Source: Cyclobacterium sp.
Lineage (GTDB): Bacteria; Bacteroidota; Bacteroidia; Cytophagales; Cyclobacteriaceae
Direction of reading: 5' to 3'
Assembly (NCBI RefSeq): GCF_014762705.1
Contig: NZ_JABURL010000080.1
Location: 53,562 to 117,561 of the forward strand
Length of the DNA: 64,000 bases
The position numbers and the translations under genes were made by a program. Positions 1 through 9,844 of this stretch are shown here, piece after piece (position 1 is the stretch's first letter; every line of letters begins with the position of its first letter). A model generated the notes under the pieces. It saw only the letters and a program-made list of their open reading frames with translations, was not told the DNA's origin and did not search any database.

Positions 1-264
1 CTTACTGCGGCGGCTCTGACCATCCCTTTGTCCACAGCCTTTAAATTTTTGACACCAGACCTTCCATTTATTGATCGTATGGGAGTAGTATTCCTGATCC
101 TTGCCGCATTAATCATTGTTATCAGTTTGTTGGATGGAAAAGGCAAAGACCATCCCAAAGGAATTGAAATTACAAAAGACCTTTTTGTTACCAGTACCAA
201 ATTCAAAATAGGAGCTATCCTGATTTCCGGGATCATTGCCGCACTTTATATTGTGTTCTGGTAA
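1..264 (+). CDS. Sodium/solute symporter, C-terminal fragment (cut by window edge)
   Basis: The frame is open from the first base and ends in TAA at 262-264, so this is the 3' end of a longer gene. The visible 87 residues contain the segment PFIDRMGVVFLI, a soluble stretch rich in Lys and Asp, and two hydrophobic segments, the second ending directly at the C-terminus (ALYIVFW). This layout resembles the end of SSS-family sodium/sugar symporters in the inner membrane. The gene lies 19 bases before xylulokinase, so a xylose or related sugar uptake role is a reasonable inference. The family call rests on a short fragment. Confidence 0.6.
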   Translation, partial: LTAAALTIPLSTAFKFLTPDLPFIDRMGVVFLILAALIIVISLLDGKGKDHPKGIEITKDLFVTSTKFKIGAILISGIIAALYIVFW

Positions 265-283
265 AATATTTATTTAAAGAAGC

Positions 284-1774
284 ATGAGACAACTACTGAT
301 TGGATATGATGTGGGAAGTTCTTCTGTGAAAACCACTTTGCTGGATGCTGATTCCGGGAAGGTGGTAGCTTCAGAGGGATTGCCCAAAGAAGAAATGCGT
401 ATAGAGGCTCCTCAACCGGATTGGGCAGAACAGGATCCGGAAACCTGGTGGAAATTCATCATAGCCACTACAAAGGAGGTAATCAAAAAGGGAGGTGTCA
501 AAGCCGGAGAAGTCAAGGCCATCGGAATTTCCTACCAGATGCATGGCCTGGTGCTGGTGGATGAAAAATTATCCGTCATCAGACCGGCCATCATCTGGTG
601 TGACAGCAGGGCGGTAGAAATTGGCAACAAAGCATTTGAGGCTTTAGGAAGTGCCTATTGTTTGGAAAACTTGCTGAACTCGCCCGGTAACTTTACCGCA
701 TCCAAGCTTAAATGGGTGAAAGAAAACGAACCGGATCAGTTTGACAAAATCCATAAAATCATGCTTCCCGGTGATTTTATCGCAATGAAGCTGACCGGTG
801 AAATTCTTACCTCTGAAACGGGGCTTTCCGAAGGTGTTTTTTGGGATTTCCAGAAAAACGGATTGGCAGATAAACTTCTGGAATACTATGGGCTGGATGC
901 ATCCATTTTGCCGGAGGCCGTAGCCTCTTTTGGACATCAGGGAGGTATATTGCCTGAAATTGCCAAAGAATTGGGATTGGAGGCAGGTATTCCCGTGACT
1001 TATCGTTCCGGGGATCAACCGAATAACGCCTTTTCGTTAAATGTTTTGGATGAAGGGGAGCTGGCTACCACAGCAGGAACTTCGGGTACGGTATATGGGG
1101 TCAGTACCAAACCAGTATATGATCCCAAATCCAGGGTCAATACTTTTGTCCATGTTAATCATACAAAAACAGATCCCCGGTATGGAGTCTTACTTTGTGT
1201 CAATGGTACTGGGATACTGAACAGTTGGCTTAAGAAGCTCTTGGGTCCGCAAATCATGGATTATGAACAAATGAATCAATGGGCAGCCGAAGTTCCGGTT
1301 GGATCTGAGGGCCTGACTTTTATACCTTTTGGCAATGGTGCGGAAAGAATCATGGAAAACAAACAGGTGGGAGCCCATTTGTCCGGATTAAATTTACTCA
1401 AACACGACAAAAGGCATGTGCTCAGAGCCGGGCAGGAAGGGATCGTTTCTGCCCTTACCTATGGTTTTAATATCATGAAGCAGATGGGGCTTAACCTTAA
1501 GACCGTGAAAGCAGGTAAGGCCAATATGTTTTTAAGTCCTTTGTTTAGGGAGGCCTTTGTCAATATGAACGATGTTGCACTGGAATTGTATGATACAGAT
1601 GGAGCTCAGGGTGCTGCCAGGGGAGCAGGTATAGGTCTGGGCATTTATGCCGGAGCAAGAGAGGCTTTCCAGGGACTTAAAAAAATTCAGGTACTAGAGC
1701 CTGAAAAACAAAAGCAGGAGGCATACAAGGCGGTGTACGGGAGGTGGGAGCATAGCCTGCAACAGGTAAAATGA
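284..1774 (+). CDS. xylB: Xylulokinase
   Basis: Phosphorylates D-xylulose to xylulose 5-phosphate with ATP in the cytoplasm. This 496-residue FGGY-family kinase carries the N-terminal phosphate-binding motif GYDVGSSSVKTT (about residues 8-19), the substrate motif QMHG near residue 85 and the presumed catalytic base Asp244 in SGDQPNNA. A second nucleotide-site segment TTAGTSGTVYG follows. Length is close to the family norm of about 485-500. The ATG at 284 follows an AAGAAG ribosome site. It sits between a symporter fragment and xylA in the same direction, which supports xylose rather than another sugar. Confidence 0.95.
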   Translation: MRQLLIGYDVGSSSVKTTLLDADSGKVVASEGLPKEEMRIEAPQPDWAEQDPETWWKFIIATTKEVIKKGGVKAGEVKAIGISYQMHGLVLVDEKLSVIRPAIIWCDSRAVEIGNKAFEALGSAYCLENLLNSPGNFTASKLKWVKENEPDQFDKIHKIMLPGDFIAMKLTGEILTSETGLSEGVFWDFQKNGLADKLLEYYGLDASILPEAVASFGHQGGILPEIAKELGLEAGIPVTYRSGDQPNNAFSLNVLDEGELATTAGTSGTVYGVSTKPVYDPKSRVNTFVHVNHTKTDPRYGVLLCVNGTGILNSWLKKLLGPQIMDYEQMNQWAAEVPVGSEGLTFIPFGNGAERIMENKQVGAHLSGLNLLKHDKRHVLRAGQEGIVSALTYGFNIMKQMGLNLKTVKAGKANMFLSPLFREAFVNMNDVALELYDTDGAQGAARGAGIGLGIYAGAREAFQGLKKIQVLEPEKQKQEAYKAVYGRWEHSLQQVK

Positions 1775-1817
1775 AGGAAACCAAAAATTAATTTAAATAC
1801 CTAAATAACAGAACAAC

Positions 1818-3131
1818 ATGTCAAAATCATTTTTCCCAAATATCGACAAAATTAAATTTGAAGGCAGGGATTCGAAAAATCCCCTGGCATTCAGGTTTTA
1901 TGACGAAAACCGAATGATCGGTGGAAAAAGCATGAAAGATCACTTTCGCTTTGCCATTGCTTACTGGCATAGCTTCTGTGGCACCGGAAATGACCCCTTT
2001 GGGCCGGGTACTTTGGTTCGGGAATGGGATAAGAACCCGGATCCAATACAACGGGCAAAGGATAAAATGGATGCTGCCTTTGAATTTATAGGTAAAATTG
2101 GAGCCCCATTCTATTGTTTTCATGATGTGGATCTGATCGATGAAGGAGAAGACCTGGCTACCTATGAAAAGCACATGCAAGCTATCGTGGATTATGCCAA
2201 ACAAAAGCAAAAAGAAACCGGCATCAAATTATTATGGGGTACGGCCAATGTGTTCAGTCATCCCAGGTACATGAATGGGGCTGCTACCAATCCGGATTTC
2301 AATGTGGTAAGCCGTGCGGCCACCCAGGTAAAAAATGCCATTGACGCGACCATCGCACTTGGAGGAGAAAACTACGTTTTCTGGGGAGGTAGAGAAGGAT
2401 ACATGTCTTTATTGAATACAGACATGAAACGGGAAACCGAGCATTTGGCACAGTTTCTCAGCATGGCCAGGGATTATGGAAGGAAACAGGGGTTCAGAGG
2501 TACCTTCCTGATTGAACCTAAACCTATGGAGCCCACGAAGCATCAGTATGACTATGATGCAGCTACGGTAATCGGCTTTTTAAGACATTTTGGATTGGAC
2601 AAGGATTTCAAGCTTAACCTGGAAGTCAATCACGCCACTCTGGCAGGACACACTTTCCAACACGAACTGCAGGTGGCACAGGATGCCGGATTGCTTGGCA
2701 GCATTGATGCGAATCGAGGGGATTACCAGAATGGTTGGGACACCGATCAGTTTGCCATCAATTTACAGGAATTGACCGAGTCCATGCTGGTACTTCTTCA
2801 AGGTCAGGGATTTACTACCGGAGGGGTGAATTTTGATGCAAAACTTCGAAGGAATTCTACAGATCTGGAGGACTTGTTCCATGCGCATGTAGGCAGTATG
2901 GATGCCTTTGCAAGAAGTCTGATCATTGCAAATGACATTATGGAAAAATCCGATTATCAGCTGCTTAGAAAAAGAAGGTACAGCTCTTTCGATAGTGGGA
3001 AAGGCAAGGATTTTGAAACGGGTAAACTAAGTTTAGAGGCCTTGAGAGAACATGCCATTGCAACCGGGGAGCCCGTAATGAGCAGCGGCAAACAGGAAAT
3101 GTATGAAAACATTCTTAATCAATATATTTGA
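1818..3131 (+). CDS. xylA: Xylose isomerase
   Basis: Interconverts D-xylose and D-xylulose in the cytoplasm, supplying the substrate of the neighbouring XylB. The 437 residues match the long (class II) xylose isomerases of about 440. Visible active-site segments are [10 protein letters not shown] with His102 and Asp105, [13 protein letters not shown] with metal ligand Glu233 and Lys235, and [16 protein letters not shown]. It starts 43 bases after xylB and is probably co-transcribed with it. A strong terminator follows at 3141-3179. Confidence 0.97.
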   Translation: MSKSFFPNIDKIKFEGRDSKNPLAFRFYDENRMIGGKSMKDHFRFAIAYWHSFCGTGNDPFGPGTLVREWDKNPDPIQRAKDKMDAAFEFIGKIGAPFYCFHDVDLIDEGEDLATYEKHMQAIVDYAKQKQKETGIKLLWGTANVFSHPRYMNGAATNPDFNVVSRAATQVKNAIDATIALGGENYVFWGGREGYMSLLNTDMKRETEHLAQFLSMARDYGRKQGFRGTFLIEPKPMEPTKHQYDYDAATVIGFLRHFGLDKDFKLNLEVNHATLAGHTFQHELQVAQDAGLLGSIDANRGDYQNGWDTDQFAINLQELTESMLVLLQGQGFTTGGVNFDAKLRRNSTDLEDLFHAHVGSMDAFARSLIIANDIMEKSDYQLLRKRRYSSFDSGKGKDFETGKLSLEALREHAIATGEPVMSSGKQEMYENILNQYI

Positions 3132-3140
3132 TACCCTGGC

Positions 3141-3179
3141 AATAAAAAAAGGCTTTGAAACTCAAAGCCTTTTTTTATT
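3141..3179. terminator. Bidirectional intrinsic terminator between xylA and uxaB
   Basis: An 18-bp perfect inverted repeat (3141-3158 and 3162-3179) with a 3-base loop. The stem core is GGCTTTGA and is flanked by runs of A on one side and T on the other, so it gives a hairpin plus U-tract on either strand. It separates convergent xylA and uxaB. Confidence 0.93.
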
Positions 3180-3183
3180 GCCT

Positions 3184-4593
3184 TTATTCTTTTTCCAATA
3201 GTAAATCCACTTCCCGGATCAAGGCTTGACTCAGGCCTGGAATAAGATTGAGGTCCTGGTCCCAAAATTCAATTTTTGACAGTACACCAGCTACCACCTC
3301 TTCGCTTGATTTGATCTTCCAAATTTGGTCGAAATAATGCAGTATGTCCTCTTTGTCCTTTAAAGGTATCTTTTCTCCCTTATAATGCCCCCTGTAAAAA
3401 ACAATCAGGGCCGCAAAGGCTTCGCAAAGATGCTGTGGCAACTGGTTTTCTTTTCTGATAAAATCCAGTAGCGATGGGAGTACCCTTACTTTCCATTTGG
3501 AAATGGAGTTTAGCGCAATATCACTCAATTTATGTTTGATAAATGGATTTCTGAAACGATCCAGGACCGCTTCGGCAAAAGGTTTCAGGATATCTTCCGG
3601 CAAATCCATGGATGGGATGATTTCTTTAAAAATGGTTTGCTGGATAAAATCACTTGTACCGGAATCATCCATGGCCTCTTTTACCAACCTGATTCCTTTT
3701 AGGTAGGCAACGGGTACCAAGCTGGTGTGAGCCCCATTCAAAATCCGGACTTTGCGGGTTCTGAAAGGAGTGAGATCAGCAACGAATTTTACGTTAAGCC
3801 CTTGTTTGTCTGCCGGAAATTTCTCTTTCAGCTCATCCGGCCCTTCTATGGCCCAAAAGTGAAATGGCTCTGCCATCACCATTTGATCATCCCTGTACCC
3901 CAGATTTTCTTGTATTTTTTCAGCGGCGTCAATAGGGAATCCGGGTACGATTCTGTCTACAAGCGTATTGCAGAAAGTATTGTATTTGACCAGCCAGTCT
4001 TCAAAAGTGCCGGGAAGGTTCCAGAGATCCACATACCTAAGGACATTTTCTTTAAGTTTCTGGCCGTTGTCCGCTATCAATTCACAAGGCAGGATAAGCA
4101 GCCCCTTGTCCGGATCACCGTCAAAGTGCCGGAACCGCTGAAAGAGCAGTGCGGTTAATTTTCCCGGAAAGGATTCCGGCGTAATGGTCCAATCCCTGTC
4201 CTTCTCTTCAAAATAAATTCCTGCTTCCGTGGTATTGGAAAAGATAAAGGCAAGTTCAGGAGAATTGGCCAATTCCAAAAACCCTTTGTAATCGATGTAT
4301 GGGTTAATGGCCCCTCTTACACAATCGATGAGCTGATTTTCTTCCACGGTTTCACCTTTTTGAAACCCCCTGACGATCACATGATAAAGACCTTCCTGTT
4401 CATTGATTATACGGGCAGGTTTTCTGCTGTGCACCTGCACCATTTGTATATCACCGTTAAATTCAGCCTGATCGTTGAGCACTTGTACCATCCAATCGGC
4501 AAAACCTCTCAAAAAATTACCAGTTCCGAATTGAACGATTTTCAAGGGTCTTGGAGAAGTTTTTCCTGTGTTTTGTCTGTTTAAAGGTTTCAT
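3184..4593 (-). CDS. uxaB: Tagaturonate reductase (altronate oxidoreductase)
   Basis: Likely reduces D-tagaturonate to D-altronate with NADH in the galacturonate pathway. The 469 residues show the NAD-binding segment VQFGTGNFLRGFADW (about residues 20-34) and the catalytic segment KVRILNGAHTSLVPV of the polyol-specific long-chain dehydrogenase family (Lys, Asn and His in K-x4-N-x2-H spacing). The length fits UxaB, about 480 in E. coli. It follows lacI with a 31-base gap and is probably in its transcript. Other galacturonate genes (uxaC, uxaA) are not in the window. Mannitol or fructuronate dehydrogenase is the alternative. Confidence 0.85.
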   Translation of the reverse strand: MKPLNRQNTGKTSPRPLKIVQFGTGNFLRGFADWMVQVLNDQAEFNGDIQMVQVHSRKPARIINEQEGLYHVIVRGFQKGETVEENQLIDCVRGAINPYIDYKGFLELANSPELAFIFSNTTEAGIYFEEKDRDWTITPESFPGKLTALLFQRFRHFDGDPDKGLLILPCELIADNGQKLKENVLRYVDLWNLPGTFEDWLVKYNTFCNTLVDRIVPGFPIDAAEKIQENLGYRDDQMVMAEPFHFWAIEGPDELKEKFPADKQGLNVKFVADLTPFRTRKVRILNGAHTSLVPVAYLKGIRLVKEAMDDSGTSDFIQQTIFKEIIPSMDLPEDILKPFAEAVLDRFRNPFIKHKLSDIALNSISKWKVRVLPSLLDFIRKENQLPQHLCEAFAALIVFYRGHYKGEKIPLKDKEDILHYFDQIWKIKSSEEVVAGVLSKIEFWDQDLNLIPGLSQALIREVDLLLEKE

Positions 4594-4624
4594 TTTAAAG
4601 AATTTAATTAGGGTTTAAATTTAA

Positions 4625-5653
4625 TCATTGCAATCTTTTGGAAGAGGCCCTGACGATCAAATTGGCATCAAGGACCTTTTTTACTTTAGGCTTATTTCTC
4701 TGGTCAGCATTAACCATTTCGAAAAACAATGCAGCCGCACTTTGTCCCATATCAATGGCTTTTTGATCCACCGTGCTGAGAGTGGGCTCGGTGAAAGCAG
4801 TAAAAGGCTCATTACTGAATCCTACCAAACCAACTTCTTGAGGGATTTTTACATTGATTCGTTTCAATTCCTGCAAAGCCCCAACAATGGCATAATCACT
4901 GGCAGAAAAAATGGCATCGAACCCCAAATTATTATCCAATAGTCGATGAGTACTCATTTGTCCCCCGTCCAATTGCATGTTGCTTTCTACCACTAATCTA
5001 GGATCAAAATTAATACCATTGTCCAAAAGTGCTTGTTCGTAACCTCTTAATCTTTCCTGATAAATCCTGATTTTCATGTGGCTGGTAAAATGGGCAATAT
5101 GCCGGTAACCTTGCTCAATCAAATGGCTTGTGGCCTGATAGGCAGATAGATAATCATTGATGATGACTTGATTTACATTCAGTTTATCCGTGGTCCGATC
5201 AAAAAAAACCAGGGGGATGCCTTTTTGAAGTACAGATTCAAAATGGTCGAAATTATGCGTGTTTTTTCCCAAAGAGACCATGATCCCATCCACTCTGGCA
5301 TCCAGCAAGGCCTCGATGGTTGCTACCTCTTTTTTGTAATCATCATAGGATTGGCTGATCATGACTTTATAATCCAGTGCATTGGCATGTTCCTCAATTC
5401 CGCGAACAATGGAGGAGAAGAAATTCCTGTTAATGGTAGGCACAATGATACCTATCAATTTACTCTTTCCATGGCGAAGGGCAGCGGCAATTCTATTGGG
5501 TTTGTAGTTGATGGCCTTTGCAGCATCCAAGACCATTTTTTTCGTTGTTGCGCTAATTCTGGGGTGGTTATTCAAGGCTCTGGAAACCGTGGAGGCGGTA
5601 ACACCAACTTCCAAAGCAATGTCATGGATGGTGATTTTTTCTTTCTTTCTCAT
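4625..5653 (-). CDS. LacI-family transcriptional regulator
   Basis: A 342-residue sugar-responsive repressor. Residues 6-60 form the LacI helix-turn-helix and hinge: ITIHDIALEVGVTASTVSRA, then NYKPNRIAAALRHGKS. The remainder is a periplasmic-binding-protein-like effector domain beginning IGIIVPTINRNFFSSIVRGI. It precedes uxaB on the same strand and diverges from the exported-enzyme cluster starting at 5915, so it may control both. A matching palindromic site lies at 5736-5747. The effector cannot be read from the sequence; a hexuronate or derived sugar is suggested by uxaB. Confidence 0.93.
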   Translation of the reverse strand: MRKKEKITIHDIALEVGVTASTVSRALNNHPRISATTKKMVLDAAKAINYKPNRIAAALRHGKSKLIGIIVPTINRNFFSSIVRGIEEHANALDYKVMISQSYDDYKKEVATIEALLDARVDGIMVSLGKNTHNFDHFESVLQKGIPLVFFDRTTDKLNVNQVIINDYLSAYQATSHLIEQGYRHIAHFTSHMKIRIYQERLRGYEQALLDNGINFDPRLVVESNMQLDGGQMSTHRLLDNNLGFDAIFSASDYAIVGALQELKRINVKIPQEVGLVGFSNEPFTAFTEPTLSTVDQKAIDMGQSAAALFFEMVNADQRNKPKVKKVLDANLIVRASSKRLQ

Positions 5654-5735
5654 TTATTTTTTCTGGACGCAGAATATGGGGCATAGCAGCGTTGAAGCCA
5701 TTTAAAATGAATGATAAGGAAATAATCCAGCAAAT

Positions 5736-5747
5736 GCAATCGATTGC
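5736..5747. promoter_or_regulatory. Candidate LacI-family operator
   Basis: GCAATCGATTGC is a perfect 12-bp palindrome with the central CG typical of LacI/PurR operators. It lies in the 261-bp region between lacI (start 5653) and the divergent gene at 5915, 83 bases upstream of lacI and 168 bases upstream of the other gene. Binding by the adjacent regulator is inferred. Confidence 0.65.
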
Positions 5748-5914
5748 GCTAATATATGTTTTATTCTTTTGCTTTATTCTTTATATTTAATTCCTTGTTG
5801 TCCCATTAACCCCAAAAATTGAATACAGTAGAGGGGATAATTCAGATATTTAAGTGTAAAATATCTTTTTTGTAAAATTTAACCAATTATCATCTAAATT
5901 ATAAAACAAAAATT

Positions 5915-7327
5915 ATGAAAATCAATAGTAAATTTTGGTCACCTGTGGCTGCATCAATTTTACTTTTAGCTGTGTCATGTTCCAACGAAAAAATGGAGGA
6001 AGAAGAAGTGAAAACAACCTTTACCGGAGAAAAGAACGAAATCAAATTGCTTACCCTGGACCCCGGGCATTTTCATGCCCACCTGGTTAAGAAGTCCATG
6101 TATGATCAGGTGGACCCCAAGGTTCATGTGTATGCGCCGGATGGTCCTGAACTAAAGGCCTACCTGCAGGCAATTGAGCGTTATAATACGCGTCCTGAAG
6201 ATCCAACCAGTTGGGAGATGGAAGTGTATACAGGGGATGATTATTTAGAAAAAATGCTTAGTGAGAAAAAGGGTAACGTGATGGTTACCGCAGGAAATAA
6301 CAAAGAAAAAACCGCCAATATCAAGGCTACCGTTGCTGCTGGTCTCCATGTATTGGCAGATAAACCCATGGCCATAGATGTTGCCGGATTCGAAATGCTT
6401 AAAGAATCCTTTGAGTTGGCCAAAGAAAACAATGTGCTTCTTTTCGATATCATGACAGAAAGGTTTGAAATATCTACCATTCTTCAAAGGGAGTTTTCCA
6501 TGATACCGGAAGTATTTGGTGAATTGGAAAAAGGAAGCCTGGAAGATCCCGCCATTACGAAGGAAAGCGTTCACCATTTTTACAAACAGGTATCCGGCAG
6601 TCCTTTGATCAGGCCGGCCTGGTTTTATGATGTGAGCCAGCAAGGAAATGGAATCGTTGATGTGACCACTCACCTGGTAGATTTGGTGCAATGGGAAAGT
6701 TTCCCGGAAGAGATTATCGATTACGAAAATGACATCGAAATGATCAATGCCAGGAGATGGACCACTGATCTGACCCTGGATCAATTTACCCGCTCCACGG
6801 GTTTACCGTCTTACCCGGATTACCTGGGAGGGGTAGTGGAAGATGGTATTTTGAAAGTTTACGGCAATGGAGAGATCAATTACACCATCAATGATGTTCA
6901 TGCCAAGGTCTCTGTGATCTGGAACTATGTAGCGCCTGAAGGGTCTGCTGATACCCATTATTCTATCATGCGGGGCAGCAAGTCCAATCTGGTGATTCGT
7001 CAGGATGCCGAAGAAAAATACATTACTGAATTGTACATAGAACCGGTTGAGGGAGTAGACCTGGCCGATTTTGAAAAAACCCTCAAAGAGCAGGTCGAAA
7101 ATTTAACAGAGAAATACGAGGGCCTGGGTGTGGTTAAGGTAGCTGATAAAGATGCCTGGCGCATAGAAATCCCCCAGGCTTTCAGAACCAGCCATGAGGA
7201 CCATTTCAGGGAAGTGACAGAGCGATATATTGAGTACCTGACAGCAGGTAAATTGCCCGAATGGGAGGTGCCCAATATGCTGGCCAAATATTATGTCACC
7301 ACAAAAGCATTGGAAATGGCACAATAA
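5915..7327 (+). CDS. Exported lipoprotein, Gfo/Idh/MocA-like putative oxidoreductase
   Basis: A 470-residue protein with a lipoprotein signal ending LLAVSCSN (Cys22) followed by a run of acidic residues, the pattern linked to surface lipoproteins in Bacteroidota. The segment NVMVTAGNNKEKTANIKATV and then LADKPMAID match the nucleotide-domain end of Gfo/Idh proteins (DKP in place of EKP). The C-terminal half resembles the putative-oxidoreductase C-terminal domain family. The usual N-terminal GxGxxG is not visible; the corresponding stretch reads LDPGHFHAHLV. It is the first gene of the cluster running to 14352. Substrate unknown; catalytic activity uncertain. Confidence 0.78.
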   Translation: MKINSKFWSPVAASILLLAVSCSNEKMEEEEVKTTFTGEKNEIKLLTLDPGHFHAHLVKKSMYDQVDPKVHVYAPDGPELKAYLQAIERYNTRPEDPTSWEMEVYTGDDYLEKMLSEKKGNVMVTAGNNKEKTANIKATVAAGLHVLADKPMAIDVAGFEMLKESFELAKENNVLLFDIMTERFEISTILQREFSMIPEVFGELEKGSLEDPAITKESVHHFYKQVSGSPLIRPAWFYDVSQQGNGIVDVTTHLVDLVQWESFPEEIIDYENDIEMINARRWTTDLTLDQFTRSTGLPSYPDYLGGVVEDGILKVYGNGEINYTINDVHAKVSVIWNYVAPEGSADTHYSIMRGSKSNLVIRQDAEEKYITELYIEPVEGVDLADFEKTLKEQVENLTEKYEGLGVVKVADKDAWRIEIPQAFRTSHEDHFREVTERYIEYLTAGKLPEWEVPNMLAKYYVTTKALEMAQ

Positions 7328-7356
7328 TTCTGCCTGTTGCATAGCCGGATTTTATT

Positions 7357-8625
7357 ATGGAAAAACCAAGAAGATCATTTATCAAGCAGGCAGGATTGGC
7401 AGGCTTCGGATTGGCCGCCGGCATTCACATGCCAGTATCTCATGCATCAGTTTTTACAAAAAACACCAACAGGATGGCAGTCAATGGTCAAAGCATTATC
7501 GGCCCATATGGACCATGGGTGGATGGTCTGATTAAAGATTCGTTGCCCAAATTTTCCTACAGAAACCCTTCATTCACCAATTTGGAGCAATGGAAGGCAT
7601 TGGCCCTCGATAGAACCAGGGAGCGCATGGGTATTCCAGATACAGGCCCGCTTCCTGTTGTCACGCGGCATGATAGTCATGTGCATGATGGCTTGGAAAT
7701 CGAATCCATATCCTGGCAACTTCCCTATGGCAGGCCTACACAGGCACTGGTGCTAAAGCCTGCAGGTGCCAAAGGTAAACTACCTGCCATTCTGGCTTTT
7801 CATGACCATGGAGGTAATAAGTATTTTGGATTAAGAAAAATCACCAGAACAGGAAAAAGCCAACATGAGTTGATGGTTGAACATCAGGACCATTACTATG
7901 AAGGTAAGGCATGGGCCAATGAGATCGCCAAAAGAGGTTATGTGGTGATGGTTTCAGATGCTTTTACATTTGCCAGCAGAAGGGTAATGATGGAGGATGT
8001 CCCTGATCACCTGCATTCTGGTCTGACGGACAAGAATCCGGAAAATGCCGGTAATATTGCTGCCTACAATGACTGGGCAGGTAACCACGAACATATTATG
8101 GCAAAATCTCTGTTTTGTGGTGGCACTACCTGGCCGGGGGTCTTCTTTGCCGAGGATAAGGTTGCTCTTGACCTGCTTGTGGCCAGACCTGATGTGGATG
8201 AAGCAAGGGTGGGCTGTGGAGGCCTGTCCGGTGGAGGATTGCGAACGGTGATGATGGCCGGGTTAGACCACAGGATCAAATGTGCCGTTTGTGTGGGTTT
8301 TATGAGTACCTGGACAGATTTCATTTTGAATAAGTCCTACACCCATACCTGGATGACATATGTTCCCAGGTTGCCTGAAGAACTTGATTTCCCTGAAATC
8401 CTGGGGTTAAGGGTGCCATTGCCGACCTTGGTATTAAACGATAAGGAGGATCAATTGTACACCTTACCAGAGATGGAAAAAGCAGATAAAATTCTGGCAG
8501 ACATCTATGAAAAGGCTGGATTCAGCGACAATTACAAGGCCTCCTACTATCCCGGTCCCCATAAATTTGATGCGGACATGCAGCAGGAAGCCTTTTCCTG
8601 GTGGGACAAATGGTTAAAAGCTTGA
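7357..8625 (+). CDS. Tat-exported alpha/beta hydrolase
   Basis: A 422-residue hydrolase with an N-terminal twin-arginine signal (RRSFIKQAGLAG, residues 4-15). The nucleophile elbow is GGLSGGG with Ser291, the likely acid is Asp362 or Asp365 in LNDKEDQLY, and His402 in GPHKFD completes the triad. The fold and His/Gly-rich FHDHGG stretch resemble the large esterase/dienelactone-hydrolase group (Abhydrolase_7/acetyl xylan esterase-like). It lies 29 bases after the preceding gene, in the same operon. A deacetylase or sugar-ester hydrolase role outside the cytoplasm is an inference. Confidence 0.82.
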   Translation: MEKPRRSFIKQAGLAGFGLAAGIHMPVSHASVFTKNTNRMAVNGQSIIGPYGPWVDGLIKDSLPKFSYRNPSFTNLEQWKALALDRTRERMGIPDTGPLPVVTRHDSHVHDGLEIESISWQLPYGRPTQALVLKPAGAKGKLPAILAFHDHGGNKYFGLRKITRTGKSQHELMVEHQDHYYEGKAWANEIAKRGYVVMVSDAFTFASRRVMMEDVPDHLHSGLTDKNPENAGNIAAYNDWAGNHEHIMAKSLFCGGTTWPGVFFAEDKVALDLLVARPDVDEARVGCGGLSGGGLRTVMMAGLDHRIKCAVCVGFMSTWTDFILNKSYTHTWMTYVPRLPEELDFPEILGLRVPLPTLVLNDKEDQLYTLPEMEKADKILADIYEKAGFSDNYKASYYPGPHKFDADMQQEAFSWWDKWLKA

Positions 8626-8636
8626 CACAAACCTTT

Positions 8637-9839
8637 ATGAAAATGAAAATAATCCATTACCCATTAAACTGCTCGTTCTTTTTCTCTTTATTAATGCTCC
8701 TCACCATATGGGGTTCCAAAGCTCAATCTTCCGCATCGGATGATATGCTTTGCGTAGGTGCCCACTGGACAGAAGAAGAAGGAGCTGGTTTTCTGCAAAT
8801 GATGCAGACTGAATATACCAGCGAAAAGGCCTGGGACAAAAGGGCCAAAAGCATTCGCAAGCAAATTTTAAAGGGAACGGGCTTGGACAATATGCCTGAA
8901 AAGGGTCCCATGAACCCCATCATGGGCGAGATTAGGGAATATGATGGTTATAGCGTCCGGAATGTAGCTTTCGAAAGCTTACCCGGAGTATTTGTCACTG
9001 GAAGCCTGTACATACCAGCTGAATTCTCGGGTAAAGCACCAGGAATTCTCAGTCCTCATGGCCATTGGGATAAGGAAGGAGAGGTGGGCCGTTACCGGCC
9101 AGATGCACAGAAAAGATTTGCCTCCATGGCCAGGATGGGGGCCATGGTCTGGGCCTATGATGCCGTGGGCTATGGTCAGCAAAAGGAGTTGGGCTGGGAC
9201 CACAGAGAAGACGGGGAAGTGCTAAAACTCCAGCTATGGAACAGTATACGGGGAGTGGATTTTATTCTGTCAATGGGCGCAGACCCTGAGCGGCTGGCCG
9301 TGACAGGAGCTTCAGGGGGGGCTACCCAATCCTTTCTTTTGGCTGCTGTGGATGATCGGATCGATGTGATAGCTCCTGTAGTCATGGTATCTGCCCATTT
9401 CTTCGGTGGCTGTGTATGTGAAAGCGGTATGCCCATTCATAAGAGTAAAAATTTCCAAACCAACAATGTGGAAATTGCGGCTCTGGTCGCTCCAAAACCT
9501 CTTTTGCTGGTATCTGTAGGAGGAGATTGGACCAAAAATACACCTCAGGTGGAATACCCCCACCTGCAATACATTTATGGATTGAAAGGTAAAAAGGAAA
9601 TGGTTCAAAACATCCATATTCCAGCCGATAATCATGGATATGATGACAAAAAAAGACAGGCAGTTTATCCCTTTTTAGCCGAACATCTGGGATTGGATCT
9701 TTCCAAGGCCATGCATGCGGATGGAAGGTTAAATGAGGATAAAGTTGAACTGGAGGCCCAGGAAGATTTGTACCCGTTTAATGAAAAAAACCCTTTACCT
9801 GAAACAGCCATCACTTCCGTATTCGATGTTAAATGGTAA
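8637..9839 (+). CDS. Exported alpha/beta hydrolase (acetyl xylan esterase-like)
   Basis: About 400 residues with a Sec signal peptide (hydrophobic run FFFSLLMLLTIWGSKAQ). The nucleophile motif is GASGGATQS with Ser226, and a conserved HGHWD stretch lies upstream. The frame is open from 8601 inside the previous gene, but ATG 8637 (or 8643) directly precedes the signal peptide and is preferred. It is 11 bases after the Tat hydrolase, so co-transcribed. It belongs to the same broad esterase group as its neighbours at 7357 and 12250 but is not a close duplicate of either. Substrate unknown. Confidence 0.8.
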   Translation: MKMKIIHYPLNCSFFFSLLMLLTIWGSKAQSSASDDMLCVGAHWTEEEGAGFLQMMQTEYTSEKAWDKRAKSIRKQILKGTGLDNMPEKGPMNPIMGEIREYDGYSVRNVAFESLPGVFVTGSLYIPAEFSGKAPGILSPHGHWDKEGEVGRYRPDAQKRFASMARMGAMVWAYDAVGYGQQKELGWDHREDGEVLKLQLWNSIRGVDFILSMGADPERLAVTGASGGATQSFLLAAVDDRIDVIAPVVMVSAHFFGGCVCESGMPIHKSKNFQTNNVEIAALVAPKPLLLVSVGGDWTKNTPQVEYPHLQYIYGLKGKKEMVQNIHIPADNHGYDDKKRQAVYPFLAEHLGLDLSKAMHADGRLNEDKVELEAQEDLYPFNEKNPLPETAITSVFDVKW

Positions 9840-9844
9840 TTTGT

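Noticed and set aside
5168..5686. 172-residue open frame antisense to lacI
   Set aside because: Fully inside a well-supported gene; composition fits a shadow frame.
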